DNA of 64,000 bases, taken from the NCBI GenBank assembly GCA_964384645.1, contig CAYLKL010000003.1, positions 1 to 64,000 of the forward strand, read 5' to 3'. The position numbers were made by a program, and so were the translations under genes. Each line of letters begins with the position of its first letter. The first letter of the stretch is position 1. Below, piece by piece: positions 24,438 to 33,119 of the stretch. Origin of the DNA: DAORIO01 sp964384645 (GTDB lineage: Bacteria; Patescibacteriota; Minisyncoccia; Phycocordibacterales; UBA9973). The notes under the pieces are model-generated. The model had not been told where the DNA came from and made no database searches. It worked only from the letters and a program-made list of their open reading frames with translations.

Positions 24438-24788
24438 TTATTTCTTTTTCTTATCATCTGAAGATGAAGCTTTTGCGGCCTTAGCTGCTGCAATTTCAGA
24501 TTCTTTTGCTTTTGCTTCAAGTTCTTTTTGCATCTTACCTCCGTGTCTTCTAAATGTCTTAGTTGGAGAGAATTCACCCAATCTGTGACCAACCATATCT
24601 TCTGTTGCTAGGACTTCAATGTGGTTTTTTCCATTGTGAACACCAAAAGTGAAACCAACCATTTCTGGACTGATTACACATGCTCGTGACCATGTTTTAA
24701 TAACCCCGATTTCTCGAGGGTTTTTTCCTAGCACTTTCTTTAGGACTCTTTCGTCAACGTAAGGTCCTTTTTTAGTTGATCTTGTCAT
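24438..24788 (-). CDS. rpsS: Ribosomal protein uS19 with Ala/Lys tail
   Basis: 116 residues from the ATG at 24788; the upstream in-frame extension carries the promoter and is rejected. The core MTRSTKKGPYVDERVLKKV to GHRLGEFSPTKTFRRHGGK is typical. Residues after about 85 form an AAAKAAKASSSDDKKKK tail. It is the first gene of the rpsS-rplE unit because the pyr island replaces the usual rplB neighbour. Confidence 0.96.
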   Translation of the reverse strand: MTRSTKKGPYVDERVLKKVLGKNPREIGVIKTWSRACVISPEMVGFTFGVHNGKNHIEVLATEDMVGHRLGEFSPTKTFRRHGGKMQKELEAKAKESEIAAAKAAKASSSDDKKKK

Positions 24789-24825
24789 AAGGGTAAAATA
24801 AATAGCTCTCCAAAGAGCTAGAGAC

Positions 24826-24855
24826 AGATTAGCAGAAAGAGCCATACCTTGTCAA
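24826..24855 (-). promoter_or_regulatory. Promoter of the rpsS-rplE ribosomal unit
   Basis: TTGACA (24850-24855), 18-bp spacer ending TTTCTGC, then TAATCT (24826-24831). The core boxes and the GTAT...TTTCTGC spacer are shared with the tuf promoter (33120-33149). It lies back to back with the pyrD promoter region. Confidence 0.7.
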
Positions 24856-24927
24856 ATTATTAATCAGTTAGGGTTGATATTTAGCCACAAATAGTTACTA
24901 TAAGAAAAACACTTTAAAAACTATCAT

Positions 24928-25854
24928 ATGCAATACACTAAAACACCCCAAAAATTACCCGTTTCTCCATTAGGAAATGGAGCTGGAATCATAAAAACAG
25001 AAGATGATTTCAACAAGTTTCTGAAAATTGAAGATATTCCAGAAATATTGATTGGAAGCATTACTTCCCTTCCCCGTGAAGGCAATTCCGGAAACACTTT
25101 TTATTCTGGGCCAGGATATACACTAAATGCACTCGGGTTGCCGAACCCCGGAATTCAGTACTGGCTAGAAAATGATCGACTGAAAAAATGTGCAGAAAGG
25201 GCGCATAAAAAAGAAAAGCAAGTTGGGATAAGTATTGTTGGATTCAAAGAAGGAGAACTTGGAGAAATCGCCCAAATTGCCGAAGATGCTGAGATTGATT
25301 TCATTGAGATTAATGCTGGATGTCCTAATGTCTGGGCCGAAGGTAAACAAAAAGAAATTATAAGTTTCTCTTCTGAGGCATTATCCTTTGCTCTAGGAGA
25401 AATTTATGGGGCGACCGAAAAAATAAAAATTGGCTTCAAACTTTCTCCATATTCAAACCCCGGAGAACTTGAGAGAATTGCTAAATTCTTTAATCTCACC
25501 CACAAAGCCTTTGATAGAATCTCTTTCATTACCACCTGTAACACTTTCCCAAATTCATTCTCAGAAGATGAGGAAGGAAATCCACGAATAAGTGCCAATA
25601 ATGGTTACGGCGGAATGGCTGGAGAAGCAATCATTGCAATTGCTCTGGGGCAAGTAAAACAATTCAAAGCAGTCTTAATACCCGAAATTAAAATAAAGGG
25701 AGTCGGCGGAATAACAAAAGGAAGTGATGTAAGGAATTTTTTTAAAGCAGGAGCCTCGATGGTTCAGATTGTTTCAGCTTATTACCGAAACGAAGACCTT
25801 AGTGTCTTCTCTCGCATAAGGGCAGAGTACGAAATGCTTACAGAAAAAGTGTAA
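24928..25854 (+). CDS. pyrD: Dihydroorotate dehydrogenase
   Basis: 308 residues. The FMN/TIM-barrel pattern includes INAGCPNV (about 130), IKIGFKLSPYS, TTCNTFPNSF and the phosphate-binding IKGVGGITKGSDVRNFFKAGASMVQI near the end. It resembles class 1-type enzymes (soluble, no membrane-targeting N-terminus) and oxidises dihydroorotate to orotate. It is the first plus-strand gene of the island, diverging from rpsS, with leader CTTTAAAAACTATCATATG and its own terminator. Confidence 0.88.
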   Translation: MQYTKTPQKLPVSPLGNGAGIIKTEDDFNKFLKIEDIPEILIGSITSLPREGNSGNTFYSGPGYTLNALGLPNPGIQYWLENDRLKKCAERAHKKEKQVGISIVGFKEGELGEIAQIAEDAEIDFIEINAGCPNVWAEGKQKEIISFSSEALSFALGEIYGATEKIKIGFKLSPYSNPGELERIAKFFNLTHKAFDRISFITTCNTFPNSFSEDEEGNPRISANNGYGGMAGEAIIAIALGQVKQFKAVLIPEIKIKGVGGITKGSDVRNFFKAGASMVQIVSAYYRNEDLSVFSRIRAEYEMLTEKV

Positions 25855-25865
25855 TACCTTATAGG

Positions 25866-25895
25866 GCAAAACGGCGCAGTAGTGCGCCGTTTTTT
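25866..25895 (+). terminator. Terminator after pyrD
   Basis: AAAACGGCGCA / TGCGCCGTTTTTTT with loop GTAG, about 10 bases past the stop. Confidence 0.93.
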
Positions 25896-25950
25896 TATTT
25901 GCAATAAAAAAATAAAAATGTAGGATGAAGCAAACTTTAAAAAATATCAT

Positions 25951-26994
25951 ATGAAAGAAATCCAAATTATAAGACCTAGTGATATGCATTTACACTTCCG
26001 TGAAGGAGAAATGCTAAATCTTGTAGCTCCGCACACCGCACGACATTTCTATTATGGACTCGTTATGCCGAACACGACCAACCCACCTATTCGAACTGGA
26101 GAAAATGCAAAAAATTATGAGGAGCAGATTTTATCTGCAACAAAAGATTACCCTCATTTCATTCCAGTCATGACGATTAAAGCCTATGACACCGATGAAC
26201 ACCTAACAACTCCAGAGGTTGTAGAGGGAGCATATTCAAATGGCGCCAAAGCAATAAAAGTTTATCCTCAAGGCGCGACTACTAATTCTCATGATGCTGT
26301 TAAAGATATTAAAAAACTTTACCCTGCATTTGAAAAAGCAGAAGAGCTCGGAATGAGAGTATGTCTCCACGGAGAAAAACCAGATGATGAAATAATTGCT
26401 CTGGAATGGGAAAGACTTTTCTATAGTGATGTAAAAGAGTTATATAAAACTTTTCCAGAATTACGAATTATCTTTGAACACATTACTTGCGAAAGCACTA
26501 TTGGTTTCATTCAAGATGCACCGGACAATGTAGCAGCTACAATTACTGCCCATCACGCACTGGTTAATTTCAATCATCTCGCAGGTGGAATGTTGCGCCC
26601 CGACTTGTACTGCAAACCTCTACTTAAATCCCCGCAGGATCAAAAAGCGCTCCGGAAAATTATGATAAGTGGAAACCCAAAATTCTTCCTGGGAACAGAC
26701 AGTGCTCCACACGTTGAAGAGAAAAAATATTGTGACCATGGATGTGCAGGAGTTTATACTGCCCCAATTGCAATGTCTCTTTACACCCAGATCTTCTATG
26801 AAGAAGGTGAGCTATCTAGACTCGAGAATTTTTCATCAGTTTTTGGACCAAGGTTTTATGGTCTTGAAATTCCAACTGAAAAAATTACCGTTATAAAAGA
26901 AGAATTCATCCCTAATAAATTTTATCAAGAAGGAAACCTTAAGATAAATAATTACTGGGGTGGTATGAAGCTCGACTGGAAAGTTAAAGAATAA
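25951..26994 (+). CDS. pyrC: Dihydroorotase, PyrC type
   Basis: 347 residues, close to the E. coli-type class II enzyme. DMHLHFREG (about 11-19) gives two metal His. AIKVYPQGATTNS holds the Lys that is carbamylated in the family (about residue 105). VCLHGE, EHITC and FLGTDSAPH supply further ligands and the catalytic Asp. It cyclises carbamoyl-aspartate. Separate leader (ACTTTAAAAAATATCATATG) and terminator. Confidence 0.95.
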   Translation: MKEIQIIRPSDMHLHFREGEMLNLVAPHTARHFYYGLVMPNTTNPPIRTGENAKNYEEQILSATKDYPHFIPVMTIKAYDTDEHLTTPEVVEGAYSNGAKAIKVYPQGATTNSHDAVKDIKKLYPAFEKAEELGMRVCLHGEKPDDEIIALEWERLFYSDVKELYKTFPELRIIFEHITCESTIGFIQDAPDNVAATITAHHALVNFNHLAGGMLRPDLYCKPLLKSPQDQKALRKIMISGNPKFFLGTDSAPHVEEKKYCDHGCAGVYTAPIAMSLYTQIFYEEGELSRLENFSSVFGPRFYGLEIPTEKITVIKEEFIPNKFYQEGNLKINNYWGGMKLDWKVKE

Positions 26995-26998
26995 ATTG

Positions 26999-27026
26999 AA
27001 AGAGACCTGAAATGGTCTCTTTTTTA
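26999..27026 (+). terminator. Terminator after pyrC
   Basis: AAAGAGACC / GGTCTCTTTTTT, five bases after the stop. Confidence 0.9.
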
Positions 27027-27084
27027 TTTGCCCCAAAATAGTAGGTGTGATAGAAATATGAAAATTCATTTAAAAACAAAAACT

Positions 27085-27825
27085 ATGTCAAAACTACAAA
27101 GAAATGCAGAAGCCCTCGCTGAATGGGCTCTTAAAATTGGAGCAATAAAAATAAACCCGAAAGATCCATTTAAGTGGGCTTCCGGCTGGAGAAGTCCAAT
27201 TTATAATGACAATCGAATGTCGCTAGGCTATCCCGAGATGTTTCAAAGAGTCGTTGAGTCTTTTTCAGACCTTCTATCTGAAACTTTCCAAGGTGACTGG
27301 AAAAGAGAAATTGATGTAATTATGGGAACATCTACGGCTGGAATCCCGCACGCGACTATTCTTGCTTATCTTCACGGACTTCCGTTTGGATACATAAGAG
27401 ATAAAGCTAAAGACCACGGTCTGAAAAATCGGATAGAAGGAATAGATGTCGACAAAGATTTATCCGGCAAAAGAGTTTTGCTTATTGAAGACCTTATTTC
27501 AACTGGCGGAAGCAGTGTAAGCGCTGTGCAAGCAATAAGAAACGCCAATGGAAAAATCGATCATTGCATTTCAATTTTCAATTATGGTTTTCCAAAAGCC
27601 AAAGAAATGTTTGCCGGAAATGCTTCATTTTCAAAAGATGGAGTAGAACGACTTTCTGAACCATGCCAGATTTATTCACTCTTGGATTACCCCACTCTTC
27701 TTGAGGTTGCTATCAAAGTAGATTACATAAGCGAAGAAGACAGGGCTATGCTTGATGAATGGAGTAAGGATCCGGAAAGCTGGAGTAATAACTGGAAATC
27801 TCAGAACGAGAAAGTTTCAGCGTAA
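27085..27825 (+). CDS. pyrE: Orotate phosphoribosyltransferase
   Basis: 246 residues from the ATG at 27085; an ATG at 27058 in frame is part of the leader by comparison with the sister genes. PRPP-binding loop VLLIEDLISTGGSS (about 139-152), upstream IMGTSTAGIPHA and the RDKAKDHGLKNRIEG flexible loop. It makes OMP from orotate and PRPP. The C-terminus (SKDPESWSNNW) extends beyond common bacterial forms. Leader CATTTAAAAACAAAAACTATG. Confidence 0.93.
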   Translation: MSKLQRNAEALAEWALKIGAIKINPKDPFKWASGWRSPIYNDNRMSLGYPEMFQRVVESFSDLLSETFQGDWKREIDVIMGTSTAGIPHATILAYLHGLPFGYIRDKAKDHGLKNRIEGIDVDKDLSGKRVLLIEDLISTGGSSVSAVQAIRNANGKIDHCISIFNYGFPKAKEMFAGNASFSKDGVERLSEPCQIYSLLDYPTLLEVAIKVDYISEEDRAMLDEWSKDPESWSNNWKSQNEKVSA

Positions 27826-27841
27826 GTTTTGAAATAAAAAC

Positions 27842-27869
27842 AGGGAGACACAAATGTGTCTCCCTTTTT
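27842..27869. terminator. Bidirectional terminator between pyrE and pyrF
   Basis: AGGGAGACAC / GTGTCTCCCTTTTT with loop AAAT. It serves both convergent genes. Confidence 0.92.
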
Positions 27870-27881
27870 AATTTAAATTGA

Positions 27882-28760
27882 TTAGTGAATAGATTGAGCG
27901 CGTAGTTCCATAACTTCTTTACGATATTCTGTTATGAGATCATGGGTCTCTTGAGCTGCTTCTCTGATGTTGCCTTTTGTGAAAATTATTCCACTCGAGG
28001 AATTAATAATGACTCCTGTTCCAAAACGATCTAGTCCATTTTCCACCACCTGCTTAAGGCTTCCTCCTTGTGTGCCTACACCAGGAATAAGAATTGGAAT
28101 ATCCCCTATAATCTCCCGAATTATTTGTAATTCTTCAGGATATGTTGCGCCGGCCACCAACAAACAATTACCATTTATGTTCCACTTATCACGCACGGTT
28201 TCTGCCACAACTTCAAAAAGTTTTTTGAATTGGGAATTACCAACCCTTACTTCTAAATCCTGAAATTCACCTGCTCCAGAATTAGAAGTCCGACAAAGCA
28301 CAATTACGCCCTTATCTTTTTGGTCAAGAAATGGCTTCATGGCTTCGCTTCCAAGATACGGATGTACCGTAATAGCATCGGCTTCGAGTTCATCAAAAAT
28401 TCCAGCAATATAGCCCATATTGGTATTCCCAATATCAGCTCTCTTTCCGTCCAGAATAATTGGAACATCTGGTGCAACATCATCCAGATATGCTTTTGTT
28501 CCAAACAATGCGGCAATTCCAATTTCTCCGTGAGCTTCGTAAAAAGCAATATTCGGCTTATAGGCACAAACAAGATCTTTTGTTTGATCGATCACCATTT
28601 TATTGAATTCGATAATAGTATCGAGTATTCGATGTCGGCTGTCTATAAATTTGTCGTGGATGAATTGGGGGATTTTTTTGTATTCAGAATCAAGCCCAAC
28701 ACATAAAAATTTATCTTCTGCCCATTTGGCGCGAAGCATTTCCATAAAGTTTCTTTCCAT
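27882..28760 (-). CDS. pyrF: Orotidine 5'-phosphate decarboxylase (type 2)
   Basis: 292 residues, the longer type-2 family. FLCVGLDSEY at the start, catalytic LDGKRADIGNT (D-x-K-x-x-D, about 101-111), AITVHPYLG and IPGVGTQGG. It makes UMP from OMP. It faces the other three pyr genes and lies downstream of the rplB terminator, so it is independent of the ribosomal transcript. Leader CATTTAAAAACAAAAATTATG. Confidence 0.95.
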   Translation of the reverse strand: MERNFMEMLRAKWAEDKFLCVGLDSEYKKIPQFIHDKFIDSRHRILDTIIEFNKMVIDQTKDLVCAYKPNIAFYEAHGEIGIAALFGTKAYLDDVAPDVPIILDGKRADIGNTNMGYIAGIFDELEADAITVHPYLGSEAMKPFLDQKDKGVIVLCRTSNSGAGEFQDLEVRVGNSQFKKLFEVVAETVRDKWNINGNCLLVAGATYPEELQIIREIIGDIPILIPGVGTQGGSLKQVVENGLDRFGTGVIINSSSGIIFTKGNIREAAQETHDLITEYRKEVMELRAQSIH

Positions 28761-28825
28761 AATTTTTGTTTTTAAATGTGAATTTTCTTCAGATTAACCT
28801 TCTAGTTCAAGAATGTCAATCAAAA

Positions 28826-28853
28826 AAACCGCCCAATGGGCGGTTTTTTGTTC
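28826..28853 (-). terminator. Terminator of the tuf-rplB half-operon
   Basis: AAAACCGCCC / GGGCGGTTTTTT with loop AAT, one base past the rplB stop. It closes the S10-type unit before the pyr island. Confidence 0.93.
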
Positions 28854-29696
28854 TTATTTCTTTCGTCGAGATTTTACTCTTCGTGTAACAATAAGCTTGT
28901 TTGAGTACTTCTTTGGAGTTCGTGTCTTTCTTCCTCCTGTAACCTTACCATGACGTGTTTTAGGGCGTCTTAGACCTCGTCCTTGTCGTCCTTCTCCTCC
29001 ACCGTATGGGTGGTCAACAGGGTTCATGGCAGTACCTCGAACAGTTGGTCTAATACCAAGCCATCGTGAGCGTCCAGCCTTACCAAAATTCTTCAACTTG
29101 TGTTCTTCGTTTGAAACTGAACCAATAGTAGCCCAGCATTCTTCAGAAACTTTTCGAACTTCAGTTGATGGCATTTTGATTTGAGAATACCCAGCGTCGT
29201 TTGCAACAACTTGAGCGAAACTTCCAGCAGAACGAACAAGCTTTGCGCCTCCGTTTGCTTTTAGTTCAATGTTGTAAACAAAAGTACCAGATGGAATTTT
29301 CTTCAAAGGAAGTCTGTTTCCGATCGTTACTGGTGCATCAGCTGAAACAATAAAAGTATCACCTACTTTTACGTTCTTCGAAGCAAGAACATATCTTCTT
29401 TCGCCGTCTTTATACAAAGCTCGAGCAATAAAAGATGATCTATTTGGATCGTATTCTACGTGTTCCACTTTAGCAGGGATATTTTTCTTGTCATACATGA
29501 AATCAACATCTCTGAAAAGTCTCTTATTTCCACCACCTTTGTGTTGAGTTGTAACACGACCAAGGTTATTTCTTCCAACACTTCTCTTTCTTCCATAAGT
29601 CAAAGACTTTAGAGGATCATTCGTTGTGATTTGACCTCGATAGTTTACTGTTATCATCCCACGTCGTGATGGTGTTGTTGGTTTATACTTTTTCAT
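28854..29696 (-). CDS. rplB: Ribosomal protein uL2
   Basis: 280 residues. It includes GRNNLGRVTTQHKGGGNKRLFR and the C-terminal AMNPVDHPYGGGEGRQGRG with the peptidyl-transferase His. The basic tail is RRVKSRRKK. It ends a transcription unit here; in most bacteria rpsS follows directly. Confidence 0.97.
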   Translation of the reverse strand: MKKYKPTTPSRRGMITVNYRGQITTNDPLKSLTYGRKRSVGRNNLGRVTTQHKGGGNKRLFRDVDFMYDKKNIPAKVEHVEYDPNRSSFIARALYKDGERRYVLASKNVKVGDTFIVSADAPVTIGNRLPLKKIPSGTFVYNIELKANGGAKLVRSAGSFAQVVANDAGYSQIKMPSTEVRKVSEECWATIGSVSNEEHKLKNFGKAGRSRWLGIRPTVRGTAMNPVDHPYGGGEGRQGRGLRRPKTRHGKVTGGRKTRTPKKYSNKLIVTRRVKSRRKK

Positions 29697-29698
29697 AA

Positions 29699-29977
29699 TT
29701 AATAGATATTAATAGTCTCCCCTTTTTTAAGTGTTACGACCGCTTTTTTGCCTCCCTTTTTAACCCCTTTGATTCCTTTTCTAACAATCTTTTTTGGCTT
29801 TATATAAATTATTCCAACTTTCACTGGATTAACTTTATAAATTTCCTTGATTGATTTCATTATTTCAGTTTTTGTAGCATCACGTTCTACATCAAAAGTG
29901 TAAGTCGAATTCGAAGATGCCCGAACAGCTTTTTCAGTAACTCTAGGATTTTTGATTATTCTATGAATTGATTTCAT
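29699..29977 (-). CDS. rplW: Ribosomal protein uL23
   Basis: 92 residues. IIKNPRVTEKAVRASSNSTYTFDVERDATK is the core signature. Exit-site protein that docks chaperones and SRP. It lies one base after rplD. Confidence 0.96.
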   Translation of the reverse strand: MKSIHRIIKNPRVTEKAVRASSNSTYTFDVERDATKTEIMKSIKEIYKVNPVKVGIIYIKPKKIVRKGIKGVKKGGKKAVVTLKKGETINIY

Positions 29978-29978
29978 G

Positions 29979-30659
29979 TTATTTCTTTCTTGGCTTCTTT
30001 GTAATTCGACCTGCTAACACCTTATCAGCTTCTTCTGGATTTACCAAAACCACATTCTTGTGATCCAAGATATCCAAAATACTAGCTTGAGATACAGGCA
30101 TAACATCTATTTTTGGAAGATTTTTGAATGCACGAACCATTTCTCTGTCGATTTTTGGAGTCAAAAATAGTGTACTTGTAGGATTCTTTCGAGACAATGT
30201 TTCAAAACCTTCAACTTTTGCAAGTCCGATCATTACGTCTTTTGCAAGTTTAGTTTTTGATTCTTTCAGTGTCACAGAATCTACAAAAAGCATTCTTCCT
30301 TCCTTTAATTTTTCTGACATTACCATAGTAAATACAACCTTAAGCATGTTTGCATTTACTTTTCTGTCATAATTTTTTTCACTTGTTGGTCCATGAGTAA
30401 TACCTCCACCAACCCAAATTGGAGATCGAGACGAACCGTGTCGAGCGCGTCCAGTACCTTTTTGTTTCCAAGGTTTTTTTCCACCACCACGAACTTCACT
30501 TCGATCTTTTACGTTTGCAGTTCCCTTTCGTGCTCGAAGTCGAAGAGATGTCATTGTTTGATGAACCGCATCTTTATTGGCTTTTACACCGAAAACATTA
30601 TCTGAAATTTCGATATCTTTAACCTTCTTTCCTTCTTGATTGTATAAAGCTGTTTTCAT
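29979..30659 (-). CDS. rplD: Ribosomal protein uL4
   Basis: 226 residues from the ATG at 30659, one base past rplC; a longer frame overlapping rplC is rejected. GGGKKPWKQKGTGRARHGSSRSPIWVGGG is the conserved tunnel loop (its key residues K-P-W-x-Q-K-G-x-G). In E. coli it regulates the S10 operon. Confidence 0.96.
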   Translation of the reverse strand: MKTALYNQEGKKVKDIEISDNVFGVKANKDAVHQTMTSLRLRARKGTANVKDRSEVRGGGKKPWKQKGTGRARHGSSRSPIWVGGGITHGPTSEKNYDRKVNANMLKVVFTMVMSEKLKEGRMLFVDSVTLKESKTKLAKDVMIGLAKVEGFETLSRKNPTSTLFLTPKIDREMVRAFKNLPKIDVMPVSQASILDILDHKNVVLVNPEEADKVLAGRITKKPRKK

Positions 30660-30660
30660 A

Positions 30661-31278
30661 TTATTTTGATTCAATCTTAACAAGTGTTCCTCTTCGACCT
30701 GGTACTGCACCTGAAACAAGGATTTGATTTGTATCCTTATCAACAGCAAGTACCTTTAAATTTTTTACAGTCACAGTATCTCCACCAGTTCTTCCGGCCA
30801 TTCTCATACCCTTTGGAACTCGTGTTCTAAGACCTCCTCCGATAGATCCAGCTTCACGTTCTGAGTGTTTTTGTCCGTGTGAACGTGGACCTCCTTTGAA
30901 GTTATATCTTTTTACAACACCTTGAAATCCTTTTGACTTCGAAACTGAAGTAACTGTAACTTTATCTCCTGGTGTAAAATTGTCTACAGTAACAGCCACA
31001 CCCACAGAGCTTTCCCCTAAATCTTTTTCGTCTACTCGAAATTCGCGTAGGTATCTGAAGTTTCCAAGATCTTTAAGTGCGCCTTTTCTTGGCTTACTCA
31101 TAAGAGCTTCTCTTTGAACTCCAAACCCCATTTGCACAGCAGAATAACCATCCTTGTCTTTCGACATAATCTTGGTCACAGTAGCTGGTCCTGCGACAAT
31201 AACAGTCGCTGGATACGCTCTTCCGTCTTCAGAAAAAAACTGAGTCATATTTAGTTTTGTTCCAAGAATTTTTTTCAT
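30661..31278 (-). CDS. rplC: Ribosomal protein uL3
   Basis: 206 residues from the ATG at 31278. LGTKLNMTQFFSEDGR at the start, SKGFQGVVKRYNFKGGPRSHGQKHSERE in the middle. An unusual 128-bp gap separates it from rpsJ. A TATAAA ends about 7 nt before the ATG, so an internal leaderless promoter is possible. The remainder of the gap shows no ORF. Confidence 0.96.
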   Translation of the reverse strand: MKKILGTKLNMTQFFSEDGRAYPATVIVAGPATVTKIMSKDKDGYSAVQMGFGVQREALMSKPRKGALKDLGNFRYLREFRVDEKDLGESSVGVAVTVDNFTPGDKVTVTSVSKSKGFQGVVKRYNFKGGPRSHGQKHSEREAGSIGGGLRTRVPKGMRMAGRTGGDTVTVKNLKVLAVDKDTNQILVSGAVPGRRGTLVKIESK

Positions 31279-31406
31279 AATTTTGTTTATACACATACAG
31301 AAATAGTGGCTGTGCAGTGTTTAACTACAACAGTCCACTTAATTTCCGTGTCCATTTCGTGGTTTATCTTTTTTCTTTGTTTAAAGTCCGAGTCTGATTA
31401 ACAGAT

Positions 31407-31787
31407 TTACATCATCTTAACATCAACATCAACACCAGATGGAAGAGATAGGTTTGTCAAAGCTTCAATAGTTTTCGGTCCTGGATTTATGATATCTATT
31501 AGTCGCTTGTGCATTCTGATCTCGAATTGCTCTCTAGTATTTTTGTAAATAAACGGCGATCGATTGACAGTGTACTTCTTTATTTCAGTCGGCAATGGAG
31601 TTGGGCCCATTATTTTTGCATCATGGCGCAAAGCAGTATCAATGATTTGCTTTACAGACGCATCAAGAATTTTATTCTCGTACGCCCTAACTCTTACCCT
31701 AAGTCTAACAACCTCCTTGTCTTCTGAAGTCTTTGTTACCTTTTTCTTAGGTGCAGTCTTTGTCTTTTTTTCTTTTGCCTCTGACAT
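31407..31787 (-). CDS. rpsJ: Ribosomal protein uS10 with Lys-rich N-terminus
   Basis: 126 residues versus about 102. The first ~25 residues (EAKEKKTKTAPKKKVTKTS) are a basic extension. The core follows: RLRVRVRAYENKILDASV and IMGPTPLPTEIKKYTVNRSPF. It follows tuf after 7 bases, as in the classical str/S10 junction. Confidence 0.96.
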   Translation of the reverse strand: MSEAKEKKTKTAPKKKVTKTSEDKEVVRLRVRVRAYENKILDASVKQIIDTALRHDAKIMGPTPLPTEIKKYTVNRSPFIYKNTREQFEIRMHKRLIDIINPGPKTIEALTNLSLPSGVDVDVKMM

Positions 31788-31794
31788 GAATTTT

Positions 31795-32982
31795 TTATTT
31801 AATAACTTTAGTTACAACTCCAGCTCCAACAGTTTTACCTCCTTCTCGGATAGCAAATCTTTGTTGATCTTCAAGTGCAACAGGGGTAATAAGCTTAACT
31901 TTAAAAGTAATTGTGTCTCCTGGCATAACCATTTCCTTTCCTTCTGGAAGGGTAACTTCTCCTGTTACGTCAGTTGTTCTGATGTAGAACTGAGGCTTAT
32001 AACCTTTAAAGAAAGGTGTGTGACGACCTCCTTCTTCTTTTTTCAAAATGTAAACTTCTGATTCGAATTCATCGTGTGGAGTAACTGAAGCTGGCTTTGC
32101 CAAAACTTGTCCTCGTGTGATGTCTTCTTTCTTAACTCCTCGTAGAAGAATACCGGCGTTGTCTCCGGCCATACCTACATGTAGAGACTTGTTGAACATT
32201 TCAATACCAGTAACTGTAGTTTTTACAGTGTCCTTAATACCGATAATTTCAATTTCTTCTCCAACCTTTACAACACCTCTTTCAATTTTACCTGTAACAA
32301 CAGTTCCTCTTCCTTCGATAGAGAAAATGTCTTCAACTGGCATAAGGAAAGGCTTTGTAACGTCTCTCTCTGGTACTGGGATGTAAGTATCTAGCGCTTC
32401 TGTAAGTTCTAGAACTTTCTTTGCCCATTCGTCGTCCATTGAAGATGCTTCAAGAGCTTTTAGTCCTGAACCTCTTATAACTGGACAATCCTTATCAAAA
32501 CCTTGCTTTTCAAGGATTTCTCGGATTTCTTCTTCAACTAGATCGATAAGATCTTTGTCTTCAACCATGTCGCACTTGTTTAGGAAAACGATGATCTTTG
32601 GCACTCCAACTTGTTTTGCCAAAAGAACGTGTTCTCTTGTTTGTGGCATAGCTCCATCAGTTGCTGCAACTACTAGAATTGCACCGTCCATTTGAGCTGC
32701 ACCTGTGATCATGTTCTTGATGTAGTCAGCGTGACCTGGAGCATCAATGTGAGCATAGTGACGAGCTGAAGTTTCATACTCGTTGTGCGAAATGTTAATA
32801 GTAATACCTCGCTCCTTTTCTTCTGGAGCGTTGTCGATATCACCGATTCCCTTCATTTTAACAGTCTGTCCAGACATGTTAAGAACGTGCAGGATCGCTG
32901 CAGTTAGGGTAGTTTTTCCGTGGTCAACGTGACCAATTGTTCCCACGTTTACGTGAGGCTTGTCTCTTTTAAAATCTGCCAT
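31795..32982 (-). CDS. tuf: Elongation factor Tu
   Basis: 395 residues. G1 GHVDHGKTT (19-27), effector region RGITIN, G3 DAPGH, G4 NKCD, then the beta-barrel domains ending VGAGVVTKVIK. It delivers aminoacyl-tRNA to the ribosome. It is separated from fusA by an SDR gene and a repeat element, and heads its own unit with rpsJ-rplB. Confidence 0.98.
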   Translation of the reverse strand: MADFKRDKPHVNVGTIGHVDHGKTTLTAAILHVLNMSGQTVKMKGIGDIDNAPEEKERGITINISHNEYETSARHYAHIDAPGHADYIKNMITGAAQMDGAILVVAATDGAMPQTREHVLLAKQVGVPKIIVFLNKCDMVEDKDLIDLVEEEIREILEKQGFDKDCPVIRGSGLKALEASSMDDEWAKKVLELTEALDTYIPVPERDVTKPFLMPVEDIFSIEGRGTVVTGKIERGVVKVGEEIEIIGIKDTVKTTVTGIEMFNKSLHVGMAGDNAGILLRGVKKEDITRGQVLAKPASVTPHDEFESEVYILKKEEGGRHTPFFKGYKPQFYIRTTDVTGEVTLPEGKEMVMPGDTITFKVKLITPVALEDQQRFAIREGGKTVGAGVVTKVIK

Positions 32983-33019
32983 AATTATTCTAAATTGGTT
33001 GCAACGCTTTTATACGTGC

Positions 33020-33048
33020 AACATATTAGCTGGTAATAGTAACCGCAA
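33020..33048 (-). promoter_or_regulatory. Possible second tuf promoter
   Basis: TTGCGG (33043-33048), 17-bp spacer, TATGTT (33020-33025) preceded by CTAA. It would start transcription about 30 nt before tuf, downstream of the 33087-33117 hairpin. Confidence 0.35.
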
Positions 33049-33086
33049 TGATTTTTTGACCAAAAATCAAGTTTTGAGGATTTTTA

Positions 33087-33117
33087 CAATAAAAAAAGCC
33101 CCAATGAGCGATTGGAG
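33087..33117 (-). terminator. Terminator-like hairpin in the tuf leader
   Basis: Minus-strand CTCCAAT / ATTGGGG (7 bp with one U-G pair), then a T run. It lies directly below the tuf promoter's -10, so it could end read-through transcripts or attenuate tuf. Confidence 0.5.
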
Positions 33118-33119
33118 GT

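Noticed and set aside
24789..24845. N-terminal extension of rpsS
   Set aside because: The extra codons contain the -10 box, and uS19 proteins start at the MTRS position.
30660..30749. N-terminal extension of rplD overlapping rplC
   Set aside because: The extension is not uL4-like, and an ATG one base after the rplC stop gives the normal start.
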